This document shows, in pieces, positions 1 through 8,286 of a stretch of 64,000 nt of DNA. How positions within the stretch are numbered: the stretch's first letter is position 1; each line of letters begins with the position of its first letter. Below the pieces are notes generated by a model. The model was not told the origin of the DNA, made no database searches, and was given only the letters and a program-made list of their open reading frames with translations. The translations under genes were made by a program, and so were the position numbers. The stretch comes from CAXMRP01 sp965216515 (GTDB lineage: Bacteria; Pseudomonadota; Alphaproteobacteria; Rhizobiales; Afifellaceae), in the NCBI GenBank assembly GCA_965216515.1, contig OZ244173.1, positions 1,116,001 through 1,180,000 of the forward strand, written 5' to 3'.

Positions 1-941
1 GCAGCCTGGCGCGCCGCCGCAAGAACCGTCTCCGGAAACGCCCGCAGCTTCACACCCTTTTCGTCGGTCAGAATCTTCAGCGCGTGTGCATTGTTCCACT
101 GTGCCTCGCCCAGACCGCGGATGTTTTCCCGGGCGCAGACCTGGACCACGATGGCCTGGAGATCATTTGGCAGTTTCGCCCACGCATCGAGCCCGATCAG
201 CGCCTCGCCAGTCCCGTTCGGCTCGTGAAACCCCGGCCAATAATAATAGGGTGCGAATTCAAACAGGCCGAGTGCGGCATCCGACCATGGACCCAGAAAC
301 TCCGCCGCATCGATCGTCCCGGCCCGCAACGCCGCCTGGATCTCGCCCGGCGCCACCGGCACCGGTGTCGCGCCCAGTTGCCGGGCAATCGCGCCGCCGA
401 AGCCCGGCATCCGGATCTTCAGGCCCTTGATATCGTCCGGACCGTGGATTTCGCGGCGAAACCAGCCGCCCATCTGAAATCCGGTGTTGCCGGCCATGAG
501 CGGTTTGATGCCGAACGGCGCGTAAAGGCGATCCCACAGCGCCTGGCCGCCGCCGTGGTCAATCCAGGTGATGTGCTCAAGCGGTGTCAGGCCAAATGGG
601 GCGGCGGTGAATATCGGTGCCGCCGGCGCCTTGCCGGCCCAAAACAGCGATGCGGTGTGGGCCAACTGGGCGGTGCCCGATGACACCGCGTCAAATACGC
701 CGAAAGCCGGCACCAGCTCGCCGGCGGCGTGAAGCTTGATGTTCAACCGGTTGTCGGACGCCGCGGCGATCCCTTCGGCGATCCGGCGCGCCGTCACACC
801 GGGCCCCGGCAGATTTTTCGGCCAGGATGTGACCATGTTCCAGGAAATCCGGCCTTGCGCGACCGCCGGCGCGGCGAGTGGCATGGCTGTCAGGCCCAGG
901 GCCCCGGCACCGAGCGCGGCGCGGCGGGAAAGGTCGGTCAT
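1..941 (-). CDS. TRAP-type transporter periplasmic substrate-binding protein (DctP family), 3' end outside window
   Basis: About 313 residues are visible and the C-terminus lies beyond position 1. The N-terminus (MTDLSRRAALGAGALG) has a twin-arginine-like SRRAAL motif, a hydrophobic stretch and a likely cleavage after APAVA, so the protein should be periplasmic. The body carries the features of keto-acid/mannitol-type TRAP receptors: a WPKNLPGPGV region, an AAGELVPAF region, a GNTGFQMGGWFRREI region and a following GLKIRMPG. These proteins capture a small carboxylate-like ligand for a DctQM membrane pair, which is not in the window. Its ATG overlaps the thiD stop by four bases (ATGA), so it is translationally coupled to the thiamine salvage operon under the TPP riboswitch. 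This suggests, by context only, a thiamine precursor as ligand. Family call is firm; ligand unknown. Confidence 0.85.
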   Translation of the reverse strand, partial: MTDLSRRAALGAGALGLTAMPLAAPAVAQGRISWNMVTSWPKNLPGPGVTARRIAEGIAAASDNRLNIKLHAAGELVPAFGVFDAVSSGTAQLAHTASLFWAGKAPAAPIFTAAPFGLTPLEHITWIDHGGGQALWDRLYAPFGIKPLMAGNTGFQMGGWFRREIHGPDDIKGLKIRMPGFGGAIARQLGATPVPVAPGEIQAALRAGTIDAAEFLGPWSDAALGLFEFAPYYYWPGFHEPNGTGEALIGLDAWAKLPNDLQAIVVQVCARENIRGLGEAQWNNAHALKILTDEKGVKLRAFPETVLAAARQA

Positions 942-1762
942 GGCGTGCTCCAGTACCGGTGAAAATGGTGGACGGGCCCATGGCCATGGCCGATGGCCAG
1001 ACTGTCGGCGGCGGCAAGCGCAGCGTGGAGCCAGGACTTGGCCTCCTCAACCGCTTCCTCCAGCGCCTTGCCCCCGGCCAGCCCCGCCGCAATTGCCGAC
1101 GAAAGGGAACAACCCGTCCCATGCGTATTGCGCGTATCCAGCCAGGGAAGCACAAACCATCGGCCGCCTTTGCCGGTGAGAAGATAGTCGGCCGCCCGGC
1201 GCCGGCCCCTTCCCCGCTCTTCGGCCAGATGCCCGCCCTTGACCAACACGGCCTGCGGTCCCGATTGCAGGAGCATTGCCGCCTGCGCTTCCATTGTTGC
1301 GCGGTTGGTTGCGACCGGCGCACCGACAAGCCGCGCAGCTTCCGCAAGGTTGGGCGTAATCACCGAAGCGAGCGGAAATAGACGCTCACGCAATGCCGAG
1401 ACGGCATCCCCGGCAATCAACGGATCGCCCGACGCCGCCACCATCACCGGATCGACCACGATCGGCCCTGTCTCATGCGCGCCAATTCCCCGGGCAACCG
1501 CGGCGATCGTCTCCGGTCGGGACAGCATTCCGATCTTGGTCGCGTTGACCGCGAGATCGCCAAAAACCGAATCCATCTGTTCGCGCACGAAATCTGCGGG
1601 CACATCATGGATCGCCTGAACCCCGCGCGTGTTCTGCGCGGTGAGCGCGGTAATCACGCTGGCGCCGTAGACCGACAGTGCCGAAAAGGTTTTCAGGTCG
1701 GCCTGGATACCGGCGCCGCCGCCGGAATCCGACCCGGCGATTGTCACTGCGATGGCCGTCAT
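938..1762 (-). CDS. thiD: Hydroxymethylpyrimidine/phosphomethylpyrimidine kinase
   Basis: Product of 274 residues, the normal size for ThiD. It phosphorylates HMP and then HMP-P to HMP-PP in the cytoplasm, supplying the pyrimidine half of thiamine. The ribokinase-fold signature is clear: GSDSGGGAGIQADLKT at residues about 10-25, TAQNTRGV soon after, a DPVM motif in the middle, and the C-terminal anion-hole motif GTGCSLSSAIAAG. Its ATG overlaps the thiE stop by four bases and its stop overlaps the start of the TRAP receptor gene by four bases, so the operon is tightly coupled. It is probably controlled by the upstream TPP riboswitch with thiM and thiE. Confidence 0.95.
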   Translation of the reverse strand: MTAIAVTIAGSDSGGGAGIQADLKTFSALSVYGASVITALTAQNTRGVQAIHDVPADFVREQMDSVFGDLAVNATKIGMLSRPETIAAVARGIGAHETGPIVVDPVMVAASGDPLIAGDAVSALRERLFPLASVITPNLAEAARLVGAPVATNRATMEAQAAMLLQSGPQAVLVKGGHLAEERGRGRRRAADYLLTGKGGRWFVLPWLDTRNTHGTGCSLSSAIAAGLAGGKALEEAVEEAKSWLHAALAAADSLAIGHGHGPVHHFHRYWSTP

Positions 1763-2436
1763 GCGGCGCCCGCCGCGCGGACGCCTGCCATCTCTCGGGC
1801 ATGACCGATTCGCTGCCGGATGACGCGGGTCGCATCTTCCACATCGTCGGCCATGAACAATGCGGAAATCATCGCCACACCGTCGGCGCCGGCGGCGATG
1901 AGTTCGGCGACATTGTCCGCGTCGATCCCGGCGATGGCGCCCACCGGCAGGGTCGGTGCCCTGGCGCGAACGATCGCCGCCCGCTCGCTCCAGCCGGCAA
2001 GACCGATACCGGCGGGATTGTCTTTTGACGAAGTGTCGAAAACACCACCGACGAACACATAATCGACCAGATCCGCCGGCACGTCACGCGCCTCCTCCAC
2101 CGTCTTGACGGAGAGCCCGATAATCGTCGCCGGCCCGAACAGGGACCGGGCGTCGGCGACCGCCATGTCGTCCTGGCCGAGATGGACCCCCGCCGCGCCG
2201 ACCGCCAGCGCCACGTCGATCCGGTCATTGATGATCAGGGGGACGCCGCTGCCCTCCAGCGCTTCGGTTATCCTGCGCGCCCGGGTGACCATTTCCCGTG
2301 TCGGGGACGTTTTGTCGCGGTACTGGACCAGGCTTGCACCGCCAGCCATGGCATCCCTGGCGAGGTCGGCCAGGTCGCGATTTCGGCAATGGTCAGGATC
2401 GGCAATGGCGTAGAGCGTGATATCGACCGGATTCAA
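1759..2436 (-). CDS. thiE: Thiamine-phosphate synthase
   Basis: Product of 225 residues. It joins HMP-PP and HET-P to give thiamine phosphate. Family motifs run in order: LVQYRDKT, NDRIDVALA, GVHLGQDD, GLSVKTVEEA, GGVFDTSSK, VGAIAGID and GVAMISALF, together making the TIM-barrel active site. An open frame continues upstream through thiM, but homology starts at ITLYAIAD. I chose a TTG start at 2436 because it overlaps the thiM TGA (TTGA), giving the same stop-start coupling seen at the other junctions of this operon. The next in-frame ATG would remove the conserved N-terminal strand. The start codon is the only uncertain point. Confidence 0.92.
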   Translation of the reverse strand: MNPVDITLYAIADPDHCRNRDLADLARDAMAGGASLVQYRDKTSPTREMVTRARRITEALEGSGVPLIINDRIDVALAVGAAGVHLGQDDMAVADARSLFGPATIIGLSVKTVEEARDVPADLVDYVFVGGVFDTSSKDNPAGIGLAGWSERAAIVRARAPTLPVGAIAGIDADNVAELIAAGADGVAMISALFMADDVEDATRVIRQRIGHAREMAGVRAAGAA

Positions 2437-3173
2437 CGGATCCGCTCCCGCGTCATGTCCTCCTCCGACAGGGAATTGAGGGTATCCAGGAACAACGACT
2501 GAAAGGAGCCCGGCCCGTCGGCCTTTGCGCCGGCGATCGCGCCGGCCGAACCAAATATGATCGATCCCGACGCGACTGCCTCGAACCGGTCGTCGGAGAT
2601 CGTGAGAAACGCCGCCAACACCGCACCCAGCGCACAGCCAGTGCCGGTAACTTTGGTCATCAGCGAGTGCCCCGTGGCAATATCGGCCTGGCGTCCGTTG
2701 CCGTAGATATGATCGGTGCTGCCGCTCATGGCAACAATGGTTCCCGTGTCCACGGCATCCTGAAGGGCCGTGCGTCCCAACGCGCTTGCCTCCGCCGGGT
2801 TGAGCCGCAACACCGCCGGGCCGGCCTTCAGGCATTCCAGTGCAAAATCCCGCCGCTTGTTGGATCGATCGACGAAGACGGGATCGAGAACCCAGGGCTT
2901 CTGACGCGATTTGGCGATGGCGATCGCGCGTTCGATCGACGCCGACACACCCTGATCCAGCATCCCGAGATTGACCAGCAGCGAGCCGGTTGTCCGCACG
3001 AAGTCTTCCACTTCGTCGATATCGCTTGTCATCGAGGGGACGACACCCAGCGCCAGCAAAGTATTGGCGGTGAAATTTCTTACAACACTGTTGGTCAGGC
3101 AGTGAACTTTCGGTGCGCGGCGGCGTACCGTTTCCAGCAGCGCAGTTGCGCGCAAACTGTCGGTCTCGCCCAT
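2433..3173 (-). CDS. thiM: Hydroxyethylthiazole kinase
   Basis: Product of 246 residues that phosphorylates salvaged 4-methyl-5-hydroxyethylthiazole. Typical motifs are HCLTNSVVRNFTANTLLALG near the N-terminus, MTSDIDEVEDF, LVNLGMLD, WVLDPVFVD and the ribokinase-like TGTGCALGAVLAAF. A longer open frame reaches 3296 but runs through the TPP riboswitch, so that extension is not protein. The ATG at 3173 (MGETDSLRA) places the conserved HCLTN motif where the family has it. First gene of thiM-thiE-thiD-TRAP receptor, about 57 bases behind the riboswitch. There is no thiC or thiG here, so this is a salvage operon. Confidence 0.93.
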   Translation of the reverse strand: MGETDSLRATALLETVRRRAPKVHCLTNSVVRNFTANTLLALGVVPSMTSDIDEVEDFVRTTGSLLVNLGMLDQGVSASIERAIAIAKSRQKPWVLDPVFVDRSNKRRDFALECLKAGPAVLRLNPAEASALGRTALQDAVDTGTIVAMSGSTDHIYGNGRQADIATGHSLMTKVTGTGCALGAVLAAFLTISDDRFEAVASGSIIFGSAGAIAGAKADGPGSFQSLFLDTLNSLSEEDMTRERIR

Positions 3174-3230
3174 CCCAATGCCGCCGCTTTCTGTCCGATA
3201 ATTACCAATCTGTACGGTCAAATTCACCCA

Positions 3231-3324
3231 TCCCATTCCTCCGCCGGCATGATCCGGATCAGGTTCGAGGGGTTGGCTTTCGCCTCTCAGCCGCACCGAA
3301 ATCGGCGGTCGGCACCCCCTGAGA
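3231..3324 (-). promoter_or_regulatory. TPP riboswitch (THI box)
   Basis: Read on the minus strand, the leader starts TCAGGGGGTGCC, contains the invariant GGCTGAGAGG-type element (CTGAGA) and later the second core element ACCTGATCCGGATCATGCC, then GGCGGAGGAATGGGA. These are the two conserved TPP-binding arms of the THI element in the right order and spacing. It lies between the CoxL-like gene and thiM and should switch off thiM-thiE-thiD and the coupled TRAP receptor gene when thiamine pyrophosphate is abundant. About 57 bases separate it from the thiM start, enough for control of ribosome access. Confidence 0.95.
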
Positions 3325-3370
3325 CAAATTTCAACTTATACGGATTGCCGCCAATTGCAACGCCGGACGC

Positions 3371-5680
3371 CTATCGATGCCCGGCGGCGCGGATCGCTTC
3401 CCAAACCCGCAGCGGCGTTGCCGGCATGTCGATATGCCGGATCCCGTATTCCCGGGCGAGGCCATCGATGATCGCATTGACCACCGCCGGACATGACCCG
3501 ATCGAACCGGCTTCGCCGGCTCCCTTGATACCCATCGGGTTCCAGGTCGATGGCACATTGCGGGTCTCAAACTCAATATCCGGAATGTCGTCGGCCCGCG
3601 GCATCGCATAGTCGTTGAACGACGCCGATATCAACTGGCCTTCGCCGTCGTGAACGGTATGCTCCAGCATCGCCTGTCCGATACCCTGGACGACGCCGCC
3701 GTGCACCTGTCCGGCCAGAAGCAGGGGATTCACCACCGCCCCGAAGTCGTCGACAATGAGATAACGCAGGATATCAATGTGTCCGGTCTGCGGATCGATC
3801 TCCAGTTCGCAGACATGGGTCCCATTGGGGTAGGTCGCTTCGCCCTGCTCGAACGCGCCATAGGCATGAAGCTTTTGTTTGTCGGTGACTTTCGCCGCCA
3901 GTTCCGCGAAACCGATCGACCTGTCCGTGCCCACGATCCGCGCCTCGCCGTCGACCAGTTCAATGTCGGCGGCGCTGGCCTCCAGCTCATCCGATGCCAG
4001 CTCCCGGAGCTGCACAGCCAGGGTGCGGGCAGCCCGGTCGACGGACGGGACGCCGAGCGGTATCGAACGCGAACCGCCTGTGCCGCCGCCGACCTCCAGG
4101 TCATCCGTGTCGCCCTGCACAACCCGGATGCGGTCGTAATCGACGCCCAGCGGCCCGGCTGCAAACTGTGCATAGGCCGTTTCATGACCCTGACCGTTGG
4201 ATTGCGTGCCGATGTGGACGGAAATGGTGCCGTCCGCCTCCAGATTGACGCGGGCGGCTTCCGAACCGGCAAAAGCGCATGCCTCCACATAGGTTCCAAA
4301 GCCGAAACCGCGCACCTTGCCGTTGCGTTTGCTTTCCTCCGCCCGCGCCGCAAAACCCGCCTTGTCGGCATGCTCAAGCGCCAGGCTCAAATGGCCGTCA
4401 AACTCGCCGGTGTCGTACATGCGGTCCATCTGTGTGCGGTACGGCATCTGTTCCGGCTTGATGAAATTGCGCCGTCGGATCTCCGCCCGCGACAGGCCGC
4501 ACACCCGTGCCGCTTCGTCCACCAGCCGCTCGATCAGATAAGCTGCTTCCGGCCGGCCGGCCCCGCGATAGGCATCGACAGGCACGGTGTGCGTGAACAC
4601 ATTGTCGCACCGGATATGGGCGGCCGGAATGTCGTACACACCGGTCGTCATCGACATGCCAAGCCACGGGATGAAGGCGGCGAACTGGGAGAGATAAGCG
4701 CCCATATTGGCCACCAGATCGACCTTCATGCCGATAAAGCGGCCGTCTTTGTCGAGTGCCATGGCGGCGTCGGCGACATTGTCCCGGCCATGGGCGTCGG
4801 TAAGGAAGTGTTCGCCCCGCTCGCACACCCATGTAACCGGCCGCTCGAGCACCTTGGCGGCCTTTGCACACAGCGGGTATTCCCGATAGGTGAACGCCTT
4901 GGTGCCAAATCCACCGCCCACATCGTAGGTCAGCACCCGGATATCGTCTTTCGCCTCGCCCATCGCCTTGGCGACGTTCTCCTGCATGTCGTGGACGCCC
5001 TGGGAGCCGACAATGATCGTCCATTTGCCCGTTCCGGTGTCATAGTCCGCAACCACCGCCCGCGGCTCCATGTAGTTGCACACAAGACGATTGTTGACGA
5101 TCCTGAGTTTCGCCACCCTGTCGGCGCGGGCGAACGCCTCCTCCGTGGCAATCCTGTCGCCACGCTCGCACTCAAACGACAGGTTCTGCCCGTCATCCGA
5201 CCAGACCTTCGCGGCATCGGGTTTCAGCGCATCTTCGCAAGCGACCACAGCCGGCAATGGTTCGTAGTCGATCTCCAACAGCTCCGCCGCCGACTTGGCA
5301 AGGTTGACATTGTCGGCAACGACAAAGGCCACCGCATCACCGACATAACGGGCCACTTCGGCACACAGTGGCGGGATCTTGCGTTCGACGATTTTCCGGC
5401 CGCCGATCGCCCGGCCCTTGCCGACGACCGGCATGCCGTTCATCTCCGCAATGTCGGCGGCGGTCCACACCAGATGAACGCCCGGCGCCGCTTTCGCCGC
5501 CGAAAGATCGCCGAACGAGAACCGTGCATGGGCATAAGGCGACCGCACAACGAACGCCTCCAGTGCATTCTCCGGCGCCATATCCGCCGTGTAGCGCCCG
5601 CGCCCGGTAATCAGCCGGACATCTTCCAGACGCCGCACCGGTGCACCCATTCCGAATTTAGGTGGAGCAAGTTCTGTCAT
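3371..5680 (-). CDS. Molybdopterin-binding large subunit, CoxL/xanthine dehydrogenase family (form II type)
   Basis: Product of 769 residues, full length for the Mo-binding subunit. The N-terminal half has the GRGRYTADM and RSPYAHARF motifs of the a/b hammerhead domain. The middle has GGGFGTKAF and, near residue 370, AYRGAGR: this is the form II active-site loop, not the AYxCSFR of true form I CO dehydrogenase. Near residue 720 is GAGEAGSIG with the catalytic Glu. It probably hydroxylates an aldehyde or N-heterocycle of unknown identity. No FAD subunit or 2Fe-2S subunit gene lies beside it: downstream is the thi riboswitch, upstream a divergent permease. It is therefore an orphan subunit here, needing partners elsewhere. 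ATG at 5680. Confidence 0.9.
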   Translation of the reverse strand: MTELAPPKFGMGAPVRRLEDVRLITGRGRYTADMAPENALEAFVVRSPYAHARFSFGDLSAAKAAPGVHLVWTAADIAEMNGMPVVGKGRAIGGRKIVERKIPPLCAEVARYVGDAVAFVVADNVNLAKSAAELLEIDYEPLPAVVACEDALKPDAAKVWSDDGQNLSFECERGDRIATEEAFARADRVAKLRIVNNRLVCNYMEPRAVVADYDTGTGKWTIIVGSQGVHDMQENVAKAMGEAKDDIRVLTYDVGGGFGTKAFTYREYPLCAKAAKVLERPVTWVCERGEHFLTDAHGRDNVADAAMALDKDGRFIGMKVDLVANMGAYLSQFAAFIPWLGMSMTTGVYDIPAAHIRCDNVFTHTVPVDAYRGAGRPEAAYLIERLVDEAARVCGLSRAEIRRRNFIKPEQMPYRTQMDRMYDTGEFDGHLSLALEHADKAGFAARAEESKRNGKVRGFGFGTYVEACAFAGSEAARVNLEADGTISVHIGTQSNGQGHETAYAQFAAGPLGVDYDRIRVVQGDTDDLEVGGGTGGSRSIPLGVPSVDRAARTLAVQLRELASDELEASAADIELVDGEARIVGTDRSIGFAELAAKVTDKQKLHAYGAFEQGEATYPNGTHVCELEIDPQTGHIDILRYLIVDDFGAVVNPLLLAGQVHGGVVQGIGQAMLEHTVHDGEGQLISASFNDYAMPRADDIPDIEFETRNVPSTWNPMGIKGAGEAGSIGSCPAVVNAIIDGLAREYGIRHIDMPATPLRVWEAIRAAGHR

Positions 5681-5824
5681 CGTCGCCGGTTCCTCCCACG
5701 CCGGGTCACGCGCCGTTGGCCGGCATCGTCGAAACCCGATAGTCAGACATGGTGATGAACGCCAATCCGCAGCAGGTCAAGCCACGCCGATTATTCCGGC
5801 CCAACCCTTGACCTTGAGCCGCGC

Positions 5825-6802
5825 ATGGCGGCAATTGGGGCAATGATCCAGCCCCCGGCCGATGCGCCGGAATCGACCAAATCACTATTGGAAAAGACCT
5901 CCGCCCTGCCCGGCAATGTCCGTGGCGCGATATGGGTGACGGCGGCCGGCCTCTTGTTCATGGGTGTCGCCGTGCTGATCCGGTTCGTTGGCGAACGCAT
6001 TCCGGTGTCCGAAATTCTTTTCGCGCGGCAATCGATCATGCTTCTCTTTGCCGCACCGGTGTTGATTCGCTATTTCCCCCAGTCGGTCATCACGCACCGG
6101 TTTCGCTTCCATTTCGCGCGGGCCGCGCTCGCCTTCGCGACCATGTGGATCGGTTTCACCGCGCTCCTGCACCTGCCGATCGCCGACGCCACCGCACTCG
6201 GCTTCGCCAAGAGTTTTTTCCTGACGATCTTCGCCATCATTTTCCTGAAGGAAACGGTTGGCATAAGGCGTTGGGCGGCAACCATTGCCGGGTTTGTCGG
6301 TGTTCTCATCATGCTGCAACCGACCGCCGGCGTGATCAGCCCCTATGCCATGATGGCGGTTGGCGGGGCGGCGCTGGGGGCGCTGGTAATGACGATCGTC
6401 CGTCATCTGGCGCGGATCGAAATGCCGATGACGCTTCTTTACTATCAGACCGTTCTGGTCGGCCTGATGGCCCTGCCGTTCGCGATCGCCGAATGGGTCA
6501 CACCCAACCGGACCGAAATCCTGATGCTGATCGCCACCGGCGGGCTGTCGGCGGTTGCCCAGATATTCAATATCCGCGCATATCGTGCCGGCGAAGCCGC
6601 ATTCCTCGCCGCCCTGGACTATTCGCGGCTCGTGTGGGCGGCATTGTTCGGTTTCGTGTTGTTTGCCGAACGACCCAGCCAGGCGACGCTGATAGGCGCG
6701 GCGGTCATCATCACCGCCGCAATCTACACGATCAGGCGTGAATCCCGGCTCGGCAAGGTGGTTCCGGAAGAAAAGGCCAGTCGTGGCGAGATCGCGCCAT
6801 GA
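5825..6802 (+). CDS. EamA/DMT-family inner-membrane transporter
   Basis: Product of 325 residues with about ten hydrophobic segments and an internal duplication, the layout of two EamA domains. After a short polar N-terminus the first helix is AIWVTAAGLLFMGVAVLIRF, followed by the family-like SEILFARQSIMLLF. The second half has IFNIRAYRAGEAAFLAALDY, a typical EamA repeat with conserved small residues. Such proteins export or import metabolites; the substrate cannot be read from sequence. It is transcribed divergently from the CoxL-like gene, 144 bases away, so the two may share a promoter region. An internal ATG at 5843 could be the real start. Confidence 0.85.
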   Translation: MAAIGAMIQPPADAPESTKSLLEKTSALPGNVRGAIWVTAAGLLFMGVAVLIRFVGERIPVSEILFARQSIMLLFAAPVLIRYFPQSVITHRFRFHFARAALAFATMWIGFTALLHLPIADATALGFAKSFFLTIFAIIFLKETVGIRRWAATIAGFVGVLIMLQPTAGVISPYAMMAVGGAALGALVMTIVRHLARIEMPMTLLYYQTVLVGLMALPFAIAEWVTPNRTEILMLIATGGLSAVAQIFNIRAYRAGEAAFLAALDYSRLVWAALFGFVLFAERPSQATLIGAAVIITAAIYTIRRESRLGKVVPEEKASRGEIAP

Positions 6803-6869
6803 CCGGATCGCCGCCGATCGCAAGAGGCCGCAAGCCCGACCTCCGATCCGAACCCGGTTTTCACATGGG

Positions 6870-8054
6870 CTAGGCGACGATTTCCATCAACATCAGGTCC
6901 TGGTCGTCGACGATGGTCGGCGGTTGCGGGGCCCGCTTGCACAACCATTGATGGACATCCCTGAGGTCGCTTGCGGTGCGTGGCCAATTGTATTTCGAAC
7001 GGGAAAGCTCCCGTCCCCGCCTGCCCATCGCCTCGCGTTCGGCATCGGCCAGTGACGTGATGGCGTGGATCGCCGTGGCGATGGCATTGGCGTTTGCCGC
7101 CGTCTCCAGCGCCGCACCGGCATGGAAGCCCTCCGGCAGGTTGCACTGCGGTGTCATCACCACAGGCAGGCCGCAGGCCCACGCCTCCAGAACGGCAATC
7201 GACAGGCTCTCGTTGAGCGAGGGCATGATGAATGCGTCGGCATGATGATAGGCCGCCCATCGCAGATCACCATAAAGCGGGCCGGGGAAATTGATGGAAT
7301 AACCCAGCGAACGCTCGATCGTGTGGGCACGCAACGATTCCATGTAATTGTCGGGCGACCAGCCGACCACCTGGAAGCGCCAGTTCTTTTCATGCCCGCC
7401 TTCGCGGAGAAACTGCGCCCAGCCGTCGATCAGCGGCTCCAGACCCCGGTTGGGCTTCAGCCCGCCCAGAAAAAGCAGTGTCCGCTCGTCCTCGCGCACC
7501 ACACTCCAGGGCCGTTCCATCAATGGCGCATTGTCCGGCGGCTCGGCGACGCCAAGCGGAATGACGCAAATGTGGTTCTGAAATCCCGCCGCCCGGATCG
7601 CCTTGGCCTCGCCGGTACCCAATGCATGGAAACAACCCGCCGCACGCGCCGATCGATCCTCGAAAATATGCAATCCACCCCGCTTGTGGCTGCCGGAAGG
7701 CGCGCCGTGCGGGGTAATGATGTAACGTGCACCTGTTCCCTTGGCGATCGCCGCGCCGACTTTCGTCAAAGCGTCATCCAGCCCGTGGACATGGATGATA
7801 TCCGGATCGAAACTCTCCACCGCCGCCTTCAGGTTGGGGCCCTGGCGAAAGGGGCTGCCGCTTTTCAGCGTGCACGCGCGTACAGCCACTTCACCCCAGA
7901 TCCCGATATCCTGGGCGGAAAACTGGTCTTCCGGGGCAAAAACGGCGATCTCCTCGCCGGCCAGACGCGCCTGGTGAAATGTCAGGTCGCGCACCGCATT
8001 GGTCAGGGCGCCGCCCATTCGCGACATGGACGGCAGGAGGTGGGCGATACGCAT
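6870..8054 (-). CDS. Glycosyltransferase family 4
   Basis: Product of 394 residues. GT-B fold: N-terminal MRIAHLLPSMSRMGG with a glycine-rich acceptor loop, VHGLDDALTK and ITPHGAPSG in the first domain, LLFLGGLKPNRGLEPLI starting the donor domain, and the retaining EX7E motif in NESLSIAVLE. It transfers a sugar from a nucleotide donor to the growing exopolysaccharide repeat on the cytoplasmic side. I chose the ATG at 8054 because GGAG lies nine bases before it; a TTG three codons upstream is possible. It is the last gene of the minus-strand locus and is separated from ugd by a likely terminator. It is a paralogue of the GT4 at 16140-17411, sharing the ACNL/QCNL region after EX7E. Confidence 0.88.
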   Translation of the reverse strand: MRIAHLLPSMSRMGGALTNAVRDLTFHQARLAGEEIAVFAPEDQFSAQDIGIWGEVAVRACTLKSGSPFRQGPNLKAAVESFDPDIIHVHGLDDALTKVGAAIAKGTGARYIITPHGAPSGSHKRGGLHIFEDRSARAAGCFHALGTGEAKAIRAAGFQNHICVIPLGVAEPPDNAPLMERPWSVVREDERTLLFLGGLKPNRGLEPLIDGWAQFLREGGHEKNWRFQVVGWSPDNYMESLRAHTIERSLGYSINFPGPLYGDLRWAAYHHADAFIMPSLNESLSIAVLEAWACGLPVVMTPQCNLPEGFHAGAALETAANANAIATAIHAITSLADAEREAMGRRGRELSRSKYNWPRTASDLRDVHQWLCKRAPQPPTIVDDQDLMLMEIVA

Positions 8055-8117
8055 GAATTCCAACTCCCCGATCGTACAACGCGTCCCGGCCCGCCGGTGC
8101 GCCCCCCGGCATGGCAG

Positions 8118-8148
8118 AAAAAAATCCCGGACAAGGGCACCAGGGATT
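8118..8148 (-). terminator. Possible intrinsic terminator after ugd
   Basis: On the minus strand AATCCC and GGGATT form a six-base stem around a 14-base loop, and the second arm runs straight into a run of T residues (the seven A residues at 8118-8124 on the plus strand). It lies in the 232-base gap between ugd and the last glycosyltransferase. The stem is short, so this is a tentative call. Confidence 0.4.
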
Positions 8149-8286
8149 CAACGGACGACCAGCCAAGACGGTCGCCCGCCAATCCGGGCCGGGTAAACAA
8201 TAGAAAGATGCCGTTTAGAATCGGTAACCGCGGCAACGATAATTTTACCGTAACCCCCGCCCCTCGCTCAAAAACCCGATCTGGGA

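Noticed and set aside
3174..3296. N-terminal extension of thiM through the leader
   Set aside because: This stretch contains the TPP riboswitch core and has no protein-family similarity; the ATG at 3173 gives a normal ThiM.
3371..5680. True aerobic CO dehydrogenase large subunit
   Set aside because: The active-site loop is AYRGAGR, not AYxCSFR, and no CoxM/CoxS genes are adjacent, so CO oxidation is not supported.
3650..5755. 701-residue plus-strand open frame opposite the CoxL-like gene
   Set aside because: It is the antisense shadow of a GC-rich real gene: no motif, very high His/Arg content and no ribosome-binding site.
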